The notes below the pieces were generated by a model that did not search any database, was not told the origin of the DNA, and saw nothing but the letters and a program-made list of their open reading frames with translations. 64,000 bases of DNA from Cyanobacteria bacterium FACHB-502. GTDB taxonomy: Bacteria; Cyanobacteriota; Cyanobacteriia; Elainellales; Elainellaceae. Every line of letters starts with the position of its first letter. Positions within the stretch are counted from its first letter, which is position 1. The DNA lies in NCBI GenBank assembly GCA_014695325.1, contig JACJNZ010000037.1, positions 102,923 through 166,922 of the forward strand, in the 5' to 3' direction. Of the stretch, positions 44,044-54,290 are shown one piece after another. The position numbers and the translations under genes were made by a program.

Positions 44044-45858
44044 ATGCGCGATTTTCTCAAACAAATCCTGGCTACGATCATTGGACTGGCTCTTTTCTCT
44101 GCGATGAGCGTGGGCGGTTTGGCGGCTCTGCTGTTTGCGGTGGCTTTTTTTCCGCGGGATACTGCCCCTGAGGTTGAAAATAGCTCCATGCTGACGCTCA
44201 ATTTATCTCAGCCGATCAGCGATGGGCAGAGCGATGAAGGCAATGTTCTCAGCGAAGCACTCTCTGGCAATCGATCGCCCCAAACCCTTCCGCTCCGAAC
44301 CGTGCTGACGACGATCGAGCGAGCTGCCCAAGACGATCGCATTGCCGGAATTTATTTGTCGGGCGATGTTACCTCGGCTGGGCTGGGCTCGGGCTATGCC
44401 ACGCTGCGAGAAGTCCGGCAGGCACTCCAGAAATTTCGCGATGCCGGAAAGCCGATCGTGGCGTATGACGATACGGGCTGGTCAGAGCGCGGCTATTATC
44501 TGGCATCAGTGGCAAATACCATTTTGCTGAATCCGTCAGGACAGCTAGGGATCAATGGGTTTAACTTCGAGACGACCCTCTACGGCGGCGCGCTGCAAAA
44601 ATACGGCATTGGCGTGCAGCCGCTTCGAGCCGGAAAATTTAAATCAGCCGTTGAACCGTTTGTGCGAAGTGCGATCAGCCCTGAAAACCGGGTAGAAACC
44701 CAAAAGCTGCTGGCAGACCTGTGGAGCGAGTTTCTGACGACCACCGCAAAGAGCCGCAAAGTAACCCCGCAGCAGCTTCAGAAGATTGCCGATCAGCAGG
44801 GCATTTTGCTACCGGAACAAGCGCAGACAGCTAAGCTGGTCGATCGCCTTGCCTACGATGACGAAGTGACCGCCGAACTGCATAAAATCACAGGCGAAAA
44901 GGATCAAGATTCCTTCCGCCAAATTGACATTGAAGAGTACGCCGAAGCAACGGTTGGAGACGAAAAGCAGCAGGGCGACAGAATTGCAGTTGTTTACGCT
45001 GAGGGCAATATTGTCAGTGGTCGCGGCGGTCCGGGGACAATCGGGGGCGATCGGCTGGCTTCAACCCTGCGAGACATTCGGCAGGATGATGACATCAAAG
45101 CAGTCGTGCTGCGAATCAACAGTCCGGGCGGCAGCGCAACGGCTTCGGATTTGATTGCCAGAGAAGTACTGCTGCTGAAAAAAGAGAAGCCTGTGGTTGT
45201 GTCGATGGGCAGCTATGCAGCATCGGGCGGTTACCAGATCGCGACCAATGCTAACCGGATTTTTGCTTCGCCCACCACGGTGACGGGATCGATCGGCGTG
45301 TTTGGGGTGCTGCCCAACTTCCAAAAAATTGCCAACGCGAACGGCATTACCTGGGATACTGTCAAGACCGGCCGCCTCGCTGATCTAGACACGATCGCCC
45401 GCCCCAAAACCCCGGAAGAGCTGCGAATTTTGCAGGGAGTGGTCAATCGCCTCTACGATCGCTTTATCACGCTGGTTTCCACGTCTCGATCGCTACCCAA
45501 GCAGCGCGTGGCGGAAATTGCCCAGGGTCGAGTCTGGTCGGGAGCGGAAGCCAAGCGAATTGGCTTGGTCGATGAAATTGGCGGTATCGAGGACGCAATC
45601 CAGGCAGCCGCTAAGGAAGCTAAACTGGGCGACGACTGGCAGACTGAGGAATACCCGCGCCAGCGATCGTTTGAGGAGCGGGTTTTGTCTCAGTTCAGCA
45701 GCCGCCTTCTCACCCACGTTCTGCCCCCCGCCGAAACCCTGACGGATCCGCTCAGCGTCAAAGTGCAGGAAATTCGTGAGGACTGGGATACGCTGCGATC
45801 GCTCAACGATCCGCTGGGGATGTATAGCCGTCTGCCTTTTACACCGATGATTGATTAG
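44044..45858 (+). CDS. sppA: Signal peptide peptidase SppA, long form
   Basis: A 604-aa S49 membrane serine protease with two tandem domains. N-terminal helix (IGLALFSAMSVGGLAALLFAVAFF). The catalytic Lys should be in GVQPLRAGKFKSAVEPF near residue 205, and the nucleophile Ser in MGSYAASGGYQIA near 391; VTGSIGVFGV follows. In cyanobacteria this form is thought to clear cleaved signal peptides and to take part in light acclimation by degrading phycobilisome linkers. Start at ATG 44044. Next gene is convergent asnS. Confidence 0.94.
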   Translation: MRDFLKQILATIIGLALFSAMSVGGLAALLFAVAFFPRDTAPEVENSSMLTLNLSQPISDGQSDEGNVLSEALSGNRSPQTLPLRTVLTTIERAAQDDRIAGIYLSGDVTSAGLGSGYATLREVRQALQKFRDAGKPIVAYDDTGWSERGYYLASVANTILLNPSGQLGINGFNFETTLYGGALQKYGIGVQPLRAGKFKSAVEPFVRSAISPENRVETQKLLADLWSEFLTTTAKSRKVTPQQLQKIADQQGILLPEQAQTAKLVDRLAYDDEVTAELHKITGEKDQDSFRQIDIEEYAEATVGDEKQQGDRIAVVYAEGNIVSGRGGPGTIGGDRLASTLRDIRQDDDIKAVVLRINSPGGSATASDLIAREVLLLKKEKPVVVSMGSYAASGGYQIATNANRIFASPTTVTGSIGVFGVLPNFQKIANANGITWDTVKTGRLADLDTIARPKTPEELRILQGVVNRLYDRFITLVSTSRSLPKQRVAEIAQGRVWSGAEAKRIGLVDEIGGIEDAIQAAAKEAKLGDDWQTEEYPRQRSFEERVLSQFSSRLLTHVLPPAETLTDPLSVKVQEIREDWDTLRSLNDPLGMYSRLPFTPMID

Positions 45859-45933
45859 ATAAGGGATGATTGATAGGGCGATCGGGGTTTAGAAGGAGCG
45901 GCTCGGATGATAACTCCAGCTTTGCAACCGTTC

Positions 45934-47325
45934 CTAAAACTCAGCATTGAGCGGCGTACGCGGGAACGGAATCACGTCTCGAATATTCGTCATGCCCGTC
46001 ATGAACTGCACCACCCGCTCAAACCCCAAGCCAAAGCCCGCATGGGGAACCGTACCAAATCGCCGCAGATCGAGATACCACCAGAGTTCTTCTTCGGGTA
46101 GACCAAGCTGCTGAATTCGACGCTGAAGCACTTCAAGCCGTTCTTCCCGCTGCGAACCGCCCACGATCTCACCGATTTTAGGCGCGAGGATATCCATTGC
46201 CCGCACCGTTTTTTCGTCGTCGCTGAGACGCATATAAAAGGCTTTGATTTGTGCCGGATAGTCGGTGACAATCACGGGCTTTTTGAACAGGTCTTCGGCG
46301 AGATAGCGTTCGTGTTCGGACTGCAAATCTAAACTCCAGGAAACGGGGAATTCAAACTTGCGGTCGGCTTTTTCCAGCAGCGCGATCGCATCCGTATAAG
46401 TAATGCGTTCAAATTCATTGTTGATAATATTGTCAGCAGTAGCGAGAACAGAATTATCAATGCGCTGGTTAAAGAATTCCATATCTTCAGGGCAATGCTC
46501 CAGCACATAGCGAAAGATATGTTTGAGGAAGGCTTCGGCAAGATCCATGTTATCGATGAGATCACAAAAAGCCATTTCCGGCTCCACCATCCAGAACTCT
46601 GCTAAGTGACGCGAAGTGTTTGAGTTTTCAGCGCGGAAGGTTGGACCAAACGTATATACATTGGTGAACGCCATTGCCATGATTTCTGCTTCAAGCTGAC
46701 CGCTGACGGTGAGGAATGCCCGTCTGCCAAAGAAATCCTGGCTATAGTCGATCTCACCCGCATCAGTTTTAGGAACCTGTTTTAGATCCAGGTTAGTAAC
46801 GGTAAACAGTTCCCCTGCGCCTTCACAATCGTTTGCGCTGATAATCGGCGTATGTACCCAGAGGAAGCCCCGCTCTTGAAAGAACTGGTGGATTGCCGTT
46901 GAGCAGGCATTTCGCACCCGAAAAACTGCCCCGATCGTATTCGTGCGTGCCCGCAGATGGGCAATATCGCGCAGAAACTCAAACGAGTGCCGCTTTTTCT
47001 GTAAGGGATAAGTTTCGGCATCCGCTTCGCCATAAACCGTGATCGAGGAAGCCTGTAGCTCAATTCGCTGCCCCTTGCCCGGAGAAGGAACCAGCACACC
47101 GTCGATCGCCACAGACGCGCCTGTGTTTAACCTGCGAACCGCTTCTGCATAGCCCGGTAAATCCTGATTTAGAATCGCCTGAAGCCCTGCCATCGAAGAC
47201 CCATCGTTGACTTCGACAAAGGTAAATTCTTTCTGTTCGCGCTTTGTCCGAACCCAGCCCTGAATCGTTACAGTTTCATCGGGCTGTCCATGTCTGAGCA
47301 GGTCTACAATACGGCGGATAGTCAT
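45934..47325 (-). CDS. asnS: Asparagine--tRNA ligase
   Basis: A 463-aa class IIb aminoacyl-tRNA synthetase. OB-fold anticodon-binding domain with [20 protein letters not shown] near residues 18-37. Motif 2 lies in [25 protein letters not shown] near 220-244, motif 3 in [17 protein letters not shown] near 431-447. It makes Asn-tRNA directly, so the amidotransferase route is not needed for Asn. The ATG 47325 is clear. No T-box-like leader was recognised upstream. Confidence 0.96.
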   Translation of the reverse strand: MTIRRIVDLLRHGQPDETVTIQGWVRTKREQKEFTFVEVNDGSSMAGLQAILNQDLPGYAEAVRRLNTGASVAIDGVLVPSPGKGQRIELQASSITVYGEADAETYPLQKKRHSFEFLRDIAHLRARTNTIGAVFRVRNACSTAIHQFFQERGFLWVHTPIISANDCEGAGELFTVTNLDLKQVPKTDAGEIDYSQDFFGRRAFLTVSGQLEAEIMAMAFTNVYTFGPTFRAENSNTSRHLAEFWMVEPEMAFCDLIDNMDLAEAFLKHIFRYVLEHCPEDMEFFNQRIDNSVLATADNIINNEFERITYTDAIALLEKADRKFEFPVSWSLDLQSEHERYLAEDLFKKPVIVTDYPAQIKAFYMRLSDDEKTVRAMDILAPKIGEIVGGSQREERLEVLQRRIQQLGLPEEELWWYLDLRRFGTVPHAGFGLGFERVVQFMTGMTNIRDVIPFPRTPLNAEF

Positions 47326-48122
47326 AGGATCAGGTCAATCAGTGAATAAAGAATTCAACCACGATTCAGTGCGTCGAGAGCCATTGCTCTGCTTGTCTCT
47401 TCTTAAGATATCGCAATCCTTTTTGGTTTCTAAAGCAGTGCAGAAGTAATCCCAATTCTGTAGAACCGTGGGACAGATCCGGTAGAAGCTACTTTTGCCG
47501 GAGGATATCGGAGCAGAAGATACCAGAGCAGATGTGGGAAGAGTAACCATACTCCCTTTTCACACCCCCTGTAAATACTGAAGCGATCGATTGATCTTCA
47601 GATCTCAGGAATATCCAGAAATATTTCTGTTTGAGGCAAATCACTTCACCTTTCGATCGTCATCACTTTCCCCGTACGGTAAACGCTCTATCGTCAGATG
47701 GATTCTGGTTCGCCCTCGGAACTCTTATCCGGGTCAGCCTGTCCTTCTGGATAAAGCATTTTGTTCACCCTTTGCAAATTGCGTCTAAAAACTGAGTCCA
47801 AACCTGCAATTTCCTGCCCTACCGATGCCATCTTTGAGTTCAACCTGATGAGTTCAAACTGAACTTCCAGGCATCAGGCGATCCTGCTTTCAGTTCGCAC
47901 CACGGATCAATGTTTTTGATGAACTTCCGACTCACTCACCGAGATCAATTTAATTAGCAGCTCAATTAACAGCAATCGTTGATCTATCTTTTGCCGTCGC
48001 TGTCATTATTTCCGATAGGGTGCAGCCTTTCACCAAAAGTTCCGACATCCAGTTCGACCCCAGGTTGAATTGAACCTGTGAATTTTATTCTCTCTTTTGC
48101 CCCTAAAGCCCCCCGGAGTTTC
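47326..48122. other. Spacer between asnS and the NfeD-like gene
   Basis: About 0.8 kb. Apart from a 14-bp perfect palindrome CAGAAATATTTCTG at 47616-47629 (possible operator) nothing is recognised. Several short frames cross it without motifs. Confidence 0.5.
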
Positions 48123-48425
48123 ATGATGTCAATTACTCGCGATTTTAACTTCTTTTCCTCCTTGTCAAACCTTTTTTCTTCTGATTCATTCCCGTTAACA
48201 CCAGAACAATTTGAGGATAGTTCTACGCTGGAGGAGACGATCGCGAATGCAGCGGTTGTTGAAAAAGCAATCCAGCCAGGAAAGCCGGGTCGCGTTAAAT
48301 ATCAAGGGGTGTGGTGGTCTGCTCGCTGCCTGGAAAACATCACGCTCCTGCCAGAACAAACCGTTACTGTTGTAGGACGGATGAACCTGACGCTGCTCGT
48401 TCAACCCACACCACAACAAGCTTAA
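48123..48425 (+). CDS. NfeD-like OB-fold protein
   Basis: A 100-aa soluble protein. The C-terminal 50 residues, GKPGRVKYQGVWWSARCLEN, then TLLPEQTVTVVGRMNLTLLV, match the OB-fold of NfeD proteins (the soluble C-terminal part that interacts with stomatins). The N-terminal 45 residues are polar and variable (SSLSNLFSSDSFPLTPEQFED). No membrane helix is present, so it is a 'short' NfeD-like form known in cyanobacteria. ATG 48123 has CGGAG about 6 nt before it. Function is unknown. Confidence 0.75.
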   Translation: MMSITRDFNFFSSLSNLFSSDSFPLTPEQFEDSSTLEETIANAAVVEKAIQPGKPGRVKYQGVWWSARCLENITLLPEQTVTVVGRMNLTLLVQPTPQQA

Positions 48426-48895
48426 TTGCGAAATCTCTCCTACGATTACCTCTTCGGGAACCTGCGAAACACTTAATTCTGATTAGAACGTAATCAGAAC
48501 GTGTTAACTTCTGTAGCGATTACGGCGAAACCTGATCGATCCGCTAGAGCGAGCTTAAGAAGTTATTAAGCTACAAGAAAGGGAAGGGTTTTCCAGTTAC
48601 TTTGGAAAGCAAGATACCTCCTAACTGCGTCTCCAGCCTCATCTAAATTCCTTCGGGCGTTTTGGTGGGGCTGCTCTTTTTGAACTGCGCCCTAAATTAC
48701 GCCTTAAATTGCGCCCTAAATTGCACTAAACAAGTCAAACCACGGCAATCGCATCAGTTTTGCTGGGAACTGGCTTGATTTCACTCTTTTGGTTGACCCG
48801 CTTTTTGCTGAAAAAAGATTACACCGATCAGTAATGCTCATTGCTGCTGGAATGCGCCGACTTCAAACGACATAAAAATGCTCTGGTAAATTGAT
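48426..48895. other. Spacer with a 12-bp tandem repeat
   Basis: 470 bp without a recognised gene. Repeat at 48688-48723; otherwise featureless. Confidence 0.5.
48688..48723. repeat. 12-bp tandem repeat, three copies
   Basis: GCGCCCTAAATT, ACGCCTTAAATT, GCGCCCTAAATT, period exactly 12. Confidence 0.9.
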
Positions 48896-49270
48896 ATGAA
48901 AAATCAACGCTTTCTTGCGCCCCTGATCTCGATCGGGATCGGTTTGACGCTGCTTGTAGTGGCTATTTTAAATCTGAACCAGCCCACCAGCAGTATGTTT
49001 GATTCAAACTCGGCAAGTTATTTTATTAAACCTGTTGAGATCAATCATCTTTATGTAGTTGAACCCAATATGGAAGGCTACATGAATGAAAATATTGATC
49101 CGCCCAATTTAGAAGAAGTGCTATACAGTTCGCTGGATGAGCTGGATCAGCGATATGCGATCGATAAAACAGAGATTGTAAACATTGAGCGTAAAGGGGT
49201 AACAATCCCGAATCTCTATGTGTATGTGCATCCTGACAACTTGCAGGCAGATGTTTCTGATAGCCTTTGA
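48896..49270 (+). CDS. Hypothetical single-pass membrane protein
   Basis: A 124-aa protein. Residues 8-26 (PLISIGIGLTLLVVAILNL) form one N-terminal helix, likely an anchor. The rest is acidic: VEPNMEGYMNENIDPPNLEE and SLDELDQRYAIDKTEIVNIE, then VTIPNLYVYVHPDN. No family recognised. A terminator at 49303 follows, supporting a real transcription unit. Confidence 0.6.
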   Translation: MKNQRFLAPLISIGIGLTLLVVAILNLNQPTSSMFDSNSASYFIKPVEINHLYVVEPNMEGYMNENIDPPNLEEVLYSSLDELDQRYAIDKTEIVNIERKGVTIPNLYVYVHPDNLQADVSDSL

Positions 49271-49740
49271 AACTCCCTTTAAAGAGGATTTCAAAAGAAT
49301 TTATCCTCAGCTTCCTCAACAGGCTGGGGATTTTGTGTTTTGACAAGTGACTGATCGAGACACAGCAAATCTCCACGGCGTTTATTCCGTTCGCCAATCC
49401 TAAAACAATCCGTAAAGGGAAAAAATCCTCTAAACGGTAGACTGCAAATTGAAAAAGAGTTGCTTAAATCACAAGTAAGCCTATTCACAGCAGCATTGGG
49501 CAGTTCTGAGTTAACGCTGACCACCTCCGTTCCTAAGCAAGTTCGGCTGGATAATTTGCTGATTTCAGATTGAAATTAGAGCTTTGCTCCTTTAGGACGA
49601 TCGTTTTAATGTCATGTTCTGAAATGCAGTTTTACGGTGTAGTTTTTACACTGATTACGAATGCCAGTGGACATGCGATCGAAGCGGGCGATCAGCTTCC
49701 GTAAATTGTCTTCTCAATACAGGCTAATTAATACAGGCTA
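49271..49740. other. Spacer upstream of the SDR gene
   Basis: It holds a terminator at 49303-49341 and a 14-bp tandem repeat abutting the SDR start (49716-49743). The rest shows nothing recognisable. Confidence 0.5.
49303..49341 (+). terminator. Intrinsic terminator after the single-pass protein gene
   Basis: ATCCTCAGC (49303-49311) pairs with GCTGGGGAT (49323-49331), then TTTGTGTTTTG. Confidence 0.7.
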
Positions 49741-49743
49741 ATG
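49716..49743 (+). repeat. 14-bp tandem duplication overlapping the SDR start codon
   Basis: AATACAGGCTAATT is followed by AATACAGGCTAATG, whose last three bases are the ATG. It leaves no Shine-Dalgarno sequence. Confidence 0.85.
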
Positions 49744-50772
49744 ACTACATTTCAACTCAAGCCCATTAATCAACAGGTCGTTGCTGTGGTCGGTGCATCA
49801 AGCGGCATCGGACGATCGACTGCGCTCAAGTTTGCAGGTCGCGGTGCAAAGGTCGTAGTGGCATCCCGAAGCCAGCCCGGGCTAGACTCTCTGGTCGATG
49901 AAATTCGGGCAGCAGGGGGTGATGCCATTGCCGTGGTTGCAGACGTAGCAGATTTTGCTCAGGTGCGATCGATCGCTGAAAAGGCAGTGCAGCAGTACGG
50001 GCGCATCGATACCTGGGTTCACGCTGCCGCAACAGGACTCTTTGCCCGCTTTGAGCAAATTCAGCCCGACGAATTCAAGCGCGTGATCGAAGTCAACTTG
50101 CTCGGTCAGGTGTATGGCGCAATGGTCGCTTTGCCGCACCTAAAACAAATCGGCCAGGGCGCGTTCATTTCTGTGTCTTCGGTAGAAGCAAGACGATCGC
50201 TGCCGCTGCAAAGCCCTTATTCGTCATCAAAGCACGGTTTGCAAGGCTTCCTGGATGCCATGCGGGTAGAGCTCAAGCACGATGGCGTTCCCGTTAGCGT
50301 CACCGAAATCATGCCCTCGACCATCAACACGCCGTTCTACAACAAGGGTAAGACTAAGCTGGGTGTGAAGCCGCAGGGCGTTCCTCCTTTCTATCATCCC
50401 GATCAGGTTGCAGATGCAATTCTGTATGCTGCCGAGCATCAAACTCGCGATTTGATCGTAGGCGATTCTGGTCGTGTGCTGGACTTTATTCAGCGACTCT
50501 CTCCAGCATTGGGTGACTTCCTGGTGCAAATGGTTGCTGTGGAAGGACAGCATACTCCCACGACTAAATACGAAGATGACCCGAACAACCTGTATGAGCC
50601 CATTTCGGGATCAGGCTATGACCGGATCGAAGGGGACTTTGGCGGCTTGACGATCCCCAGTTTCCTGGAAGTTTTAGACTTTCACCCGATCGCCAAATGG
50701 GGAACGGTAGCAGGAATCGGTGCGCTGATGCTATTGGCGACTGGTTTGCTAGGAGGACGGGAAAACATCTAG
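49741..50772 (+). CDS. SDR family oxidoreductase with C-terminal membrane tail
   Basis: A 343-aa protein. Classical SDR core: cofactor motif GASSGIG (residues 19-25), DVADFAQ near 65, the Ser of SVSSVEA near 140, and YSSSK near 160-164. The C-terminus (residues 270-343) is a separate extension with DDPNNLYEP, GSGYDRIEGDFGG, and a hydrophobic end VAGIGALMLLATGLLGG that may anchor it. Substrate unknown. It is the first gene of a co-directional cluster (SRPBCC, two alcohol dehydrogenases, exported protein) which reads like a stress unit. The start ATG lies in a tandem repeat. Confidence 0.85.
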   Translation: MTTFQLKPINQQVVAVVGASSGIGRSTALKFAGRGAKVVVASRSQPGLDSLVDEIRAAGGDAIAVVADVADFAQVRSIAEKAVQQYGRIDTWVHAAATGLFARFEQIQPDEFKRVIEVNLLGQVYGAMVALPHLKQIGQGAFISVSSVEARRSLPLQSPYSSSKHGLQGFLDAMRVELKHDGVPVSVTEIMPSTINTPFYNKGKTKLGVKPQGVPPFYHPDQVADAILYAAEHQTRDLIVGDSGRVLDFIQRLSPALGDFLVQMVAVEGQHTPTTKYEDDPNNLYEPISGSGYDRIEGDFGGLTIPSFLEVLDFHPIAKWGTVAGIGALMLLATGLLGGRENI

Positions 50773-50785
50773 TAAATCGGTGGAA

Positions 50786-50817
50786 ATGAGTAGATGAGTG
50801 GATAGGTGGATGGGTGA
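50786..50817. repeat. 8-bp tandem repeat, four degenerate copies
   Basis: ATGAGTAG, ATGAGTGG, ATAGGTGG, ATGGGTGA between the SDR and SRPBCC genes. Confidence 0.8.
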
Positions 50818-50890
50818 ATGTAGAACATATTCCAACCCATCCCCATTCACAAAACAAATTTGACCGCAGTACAGACAAGGAGAAAGAAAG

Positions 50891-51610
50891 ATGGAAACCG
50901 TGTCGGGTGGAAACCAGGAAAATCAGCCGAATCAAAATCAGCAGGGCAACGTGAGCGAAGCCGAGAAATGGGGTTCGCTGATTACAGGTGGTGCAATGGT
51001 GCTGATGGGATTGAGCCAGCGATCGCTGCGTGGCGCACTGATGGCAATGGCAGGCGGCGCGATGGCATACCACGGCGCAACCGCAGATAAGAGCTTGACC
51101 GATAAAGTGGCAGACGCAGCAGGCTTGGGCAAGGGCATCAAAGTTGAACGCACGGTGACGATCATCAACAAAACGCCGGAAGAACTGTATGAGTTCTGGC
51201 ACAACTTCGAGAATCTGCCCAGCTTCATGAAGCACCTGAAGTCGGTAACAGTCACCAGCCCGACGCGATCGCACTGGGTTACGAGCGCACCGTTTGGCAC
51301 AGAAGTGGCATGGGACGCTGAAATCGTGGCAGACCAGCCCAACAAGCTGATTGGCTGGGCATCGATCGAAGGGTCGCAGGTGGATAACTCTGGCTTTGTG
51401 CGCTTCCAGCCTGGACCTCCCGGACGCGGAACCGAAGTAAAAGTCGTAATGGAATACAATCCGCCCGGTGGTGTCGTGGGTGCTGCGATCGCCAAACTGT
51501 TTGGAGAAGAAGCAGAACAGCAAATTGGTGATGAACTTCGCCGCTTCAAAATGCTGATGGAAACCGGAGAAATTGCCACAACGGAAGGTCAGCCTTCTGG
51601 TCGCAAATAA
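50891..51610 (+). CDS. SRPBCC (polyketide-cyclase-like) protein with an N-terminal hydrophobic module
   Basis: A 239-aa protein. Residues about 25-60 (WGSLITGGAMVLMGLSQRSL and RGALMAMAGGAMAYHGATA) form a Gly/Ala/Met-rich hydrophobic hairpin. The SRPBCC domain spans 80-225: KVERTVTIINKTPEELYEFW, SFMKHLKSV, WDAEIVADQPNKLIGWASIE and EMLMETGEI at the end. These proteins bind hydrophobic ligands. AAGGAGAAAGAAAG just before the ATG is a good ribosome site. Placed between the SDR and alcohol dehydrogenase genes in the same orientation. Confidence 0.85.
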   Translation: METVSGGNQENQPNQNQQGNVSEAEKWGSLITGGAMVLMGLSQRSLRGALMAMAGGAMAYHGATADKSLTDKVADAAGLGKGIKVERTVTIINKTPEELYEFWHNFENLPSFMKHLKSVTVTSPTRSHWVTSAPFGTEVAWDAEIVADQPNKLIGWASIEGSQVDNSGFVRFQPGPPGRGTEVKVVMEYNPPGGVVGAAIAKLFGEEAEQQIGDELRRFKMLMETGEIATTEGQPSGRK

Positions 51611-51652
51611 GAAGGTTAGTCTTCTGGTTACAAATAATTAGAGGAATCAATA

Positions 51653-52819
51653 ATGAAAGCTGTCTGCTGGCACGGCCCCTTAGATATTCGGGTTGACAAC
51701 GTTCCTGATCCTAAAATTCTCAATCCGCGTGATGCGATCGTCAAAATTACATCTACGGCGATTTGCGGCTCGGATCTTCATTTTTACGACGGATTTATTC
51801 CCTCGATGATGCCTGGCGATATTGTGGGGCATGAATTTATGGGAGAAATCGTCGAAGTTGGTCCTGCCGTAAAGAACCTGAAGATTGGCGATCGCGTCAT
51901 CATTCCCTTCCCAATTTCCTGCGGCAACTGTTTCTTCTGCCGTAAAGATTTGTGGTCGCTCTGCGATAACTCGAACCATCAAGCGCATTTAATCGAACCG
52001 CTCTACGGTACATCTCCTGCGGCACTGTTTGGCTATTCTCACTTCTTTGGCGGCTATGCTGGAGGACAGGCAGAATATGCGCGGGTTCCCTTTGCGGATG
52101 TGGGTCCGTACAAAGTGCCCGATCACCTGACCGATGACCAGGTGCTATTCCTGACGGACATCCTGCCGACCGGATACATGGGCGCAGAAAATTGCAATAT
52201 TCAGCCCGGTGATACGGTCGCAGTATGGGGCTGTGGCCCGGTGGGGATGTTTGGTATCAAGAGTGCCTTCTTGCTGGGCGCAGAAAGAGTGATTGCGATC
52301 GATCGTGTCCCCGAACGGCTGGAACTGGCAAAACAGTGGGGCGCAGAAGTAATCAACTACGAAGAGATCGATCCGGGTGAAGCCCTGAAAGAAATGACCG
52401 GCGGTCGCGGACCCGACTCCTGTATGGATGCGGTTGGTCTGGAAGCCCACGGCATGGGACCCGAAGGTGTGTATGACAAAGTGAAGCAGGCGGTTCGGAT
52501 GGAAACCGATCGTCCCTATGTGCTGCGTCAGGCGATCGTCGCTTGTCGTAAAGGGGGCACGGTGTCGTTACCGGGTGTGTATGGCGGTTTTGTGGATAAA
52601 ATCCCGATGGGAGCCGCAATGAACAAAGGATTGACCTTCAAGATGGGTCAAACTCACGTTCACAAATATCTCGATCGACTGCTAGCGCACATCGAAAACG
52701 GAGACATTGACCCCACCTTTGTCATTTCTCACCATTTGCCCCTCGATGACGCTCCGCGCGGCTATGAGATCTTCAAGCACAAGCGCGAGAACTGCACCAA
52801 GGTCGTTCTAAAGCCGTAA
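51653..52819 (+). CDS. Zinc-dependent alcohol dehydrogenase, formaldehyde-dehydrogenase-like (copy 1)
   Basis: A 388-aa MDR protein. Catalytic zinc: C ([11 protein letters not shown], residue 38), H-E (GHEFMGE). Structural zinc: four Cys in [15 protein letters not shown]. Rossmann motif [11 protein letters not shown] near 190, followed by [12 protein letters not shown], which favours NAD. It belongs to the glutathione-independent formaldehyde dehydrogenase-like branch. The substrate is not known. Paralogue to the next gene; intergenic gap 28 bp. Ribosome site AGAGGA 12 nt before ATG. Together with SDR and SRPBCC it may form an aldehyde- or alcohol-handling stress unit. Confidence 0.9.
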   Translation: MKAVCWHGPLDIRVDNVPDPKILNPRDAIVKITSTAICGSDLHFYDGFIPSMMPGDIVGHEFMGEIVEVGPAVKNLKIGDRVIIPFPISCGNCFFCRKDLWSLCDNSNHQAHLIEPLYGTSPAALFGYSHFFGGYAGGQAEYARVPFADVGPYKVPDHLTDDQVLFLTDILPTGYMGAENCNIQPGDTVAVWGCGPVGMFGIKSAFLLGAERVIAIDRVPERLELAKQWGAEVINYEEIDPGEALKEMTGGRGPDSCMDAVGLEAHGMGPEGVYDKVKQAVRMETDRPYVLRQAIVACRKGGTVSLPGVYGGFVDKIPMGAAMNKGLTFKMGQTHVHKYLDRLLAHIENGDIDPTFVISHHLPLDDAPRGYEIFKHKRENCTKVVLKP

Positions 52820-52847
52820 TTAATCCGCCCCAGGGAGAAAGTGAAAT

Positions 52848-54017
52848 ATGAAAGCTGCTTGCTGGCATGGTCCAATGGACGTGCGCGTGGAGACCGTGCC
52901 CGATCCAAAAATTCTCAATCCGCGTGATGCGATTCTAAAAGTCACGGCAACGACGATTTGCGGTTCTGATCTGCACATCTACGACGGATATATTCCCTCG
53001 ATGCTCCCCGGTGACATTATTGGTCACGAATTTATGGGCGAAGTCGTGGAAGTCGGTGCGGCTGTGCGAAAGCTGAAGGTCGGCGATCGTGTCGTTGTGT
53101 CTTCGATTATTGGCTGCGGCGGTTGCTTCTTCTGTCAGCAGCAAAAGTGGTCGCTCTGCGATAACTCCAACAAAAACGGTTGGATGCAGGAGCCGCTGTT
53201 TGGCTTCGGAACCTCTGGAATTTTCGGCTACTCGCACCTGTTTGGTGGCTATGCCGGATCTCAGGCAGAATATATTCGCGTTCCCTTTGCCGACATGGGC
53301 TGCACAATCGTTCCCGAAGGCATTGCCGACGAAAAAATTCTGCCCCTGTCCGATGCCTTCCCAACCGGATACATGGGCGCGGATTTGTGCGACATTCAGC
53401 CCGGTGATATTGTGGCAGTTTGGGGCGCGGGTCCGGTCGGTCAGTTTGCCATGATCAGTGCCTATATGCTGGGCGCAGAGCGGGTGATCGCGATCGATCG
53501 CATCCCAGAACGACTGGAACTGGCAAAAACCTTCGCCAACGCAGAAATCATCAACTATGAAGAAATTGATGCTGGCGAAGCCTTGAAGGAGATGACTGGG
53601 GGACGCGGACCCGATTGCTGTATTGATGCGGTCGGTCTAGAGGCGCACGGCATGGGCGTAGAAGGACTGTATGATCGGGCAAAGCAGCTCGTTCGTCTGG
53701 AAACCGATCGCCCCAACGTGATTCGCCAGATGATCGTCTCTTGCCGCAAGGGGGGAACGGTGTCGATTATGGGCGTGTATAGCGGCTTTATCGACAAGGT
53801 GCCGATGGGGGCTGCTTTCAACAAGGGTCTGACGCTAAAAATGGGTCAGATGTTTGGGCAAAAGTATATGCCGATGCTGGTCGATCGGGTGGCAAACGGA
53901 GAAGTCGATCCGTCGCGCGTGTTTACCCATACGCTCTCGCTAGAGGAAACGAAGCGGGGCTATGAAATGTTCAAGCACAAGCAGGATGGCTGCATCAAGG
54001 TGTTCATCAAGCCTTAG
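52848..54017 (+). CDS. Zinc-dependent alcohol dehydrogenase, formaldehyde-dehydrogenase-like (copy 2)
   Basis: A 389-aa tandem paralogue of the gene before it; the two align from end to end. Zinc sites again complete: TICGSDLHIYDG, GHEFMGE, and CGGCFFCQQQKWSLC. The Rossmann motif is VWGAGPVGQFA. Differences cluster after the structural zinc (NKNGWMQEPLFGFGTSGIF versus [19 protein letters not shown]), where substrates usually contact, so the copies may have diverged in specificity. Ribosome site CAGGGAGAAAG before ATG. Followed by 273 bp and the exported protein gene. Confidence 0.9.
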   Translation: MKAACWHGPMDVRVETVPDPKILNPRDAILKVTATTICGSDLHIYDGYIPSMLPGDIIGHEFMGEVVEVGAAVRKLKVGDRVVVSSIIGCGGCFFCQQQKWSLCDNSNKNGWMQEPLFGFGTSGIFGYSHLFGGYAGSQAEYIRVPFADMGCTIVPEGIADEKILPLSDAFPTGYMGADLCDIQPGDIVAVWGAGPVGQFAMISAYMLGAERVIAIDRIPERLELAKTFANAEIINYEEIDAGEALKEMTGGRGPDCCIDAVGLEAHGMGVEGLYDRAKQLVRLETDRPNVIRQMIVSCRKGGTVSIMGVYSGFIDKVPMGAAFNKGLTLKMGQMFGQKYMPMLVDRVANGEVDPSRVFTHTLSLEETKRGYEMFKHKQDGCIKVFIKP

Positions 54018-54030
54018 AAGTTCTACGTTG

Positions 54031-54065
54031 CCCTCTAAATTCCCCATTGGTGAGGGACTCTAAAG
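54031..54065 (-). repeat. Dispersed AAAGTCCC hairpin repeat, degraded
   Basis: Right after copy 2: CCCTCTAAATTCCCCATTGG then TGAGGGACTCTAAAG. A palindrome ACTCTAAAGT remains. Confidence 0.5.
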
Positions 54066-54290
54066 TCCCAGTGCATTAGATCCGTAGGATGGGTCAGGCG
54101 AAGCCATAATGCATCAATTCTTGAAAAGTAGAATTCGTTAAGTAGCGCATTCTGTTTTACAGCCGATCGTTACCGTGAGTTCTACAGCATCGATTTCTGC
54201 CAGTGATGCGCTACGCTGCGCCAATCCATCCTGCGAAGCTTACAAAGCCAAAACCATTTGCAAATTTAAGATCCAAAGAGGAGATACATA

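Noticed and set aside
47335..47788. Short frames at 47335-47550 (-) and 47591-47788 (+)
   Set aside because: No homology pattern, no ribosome site, low-complexity composition.
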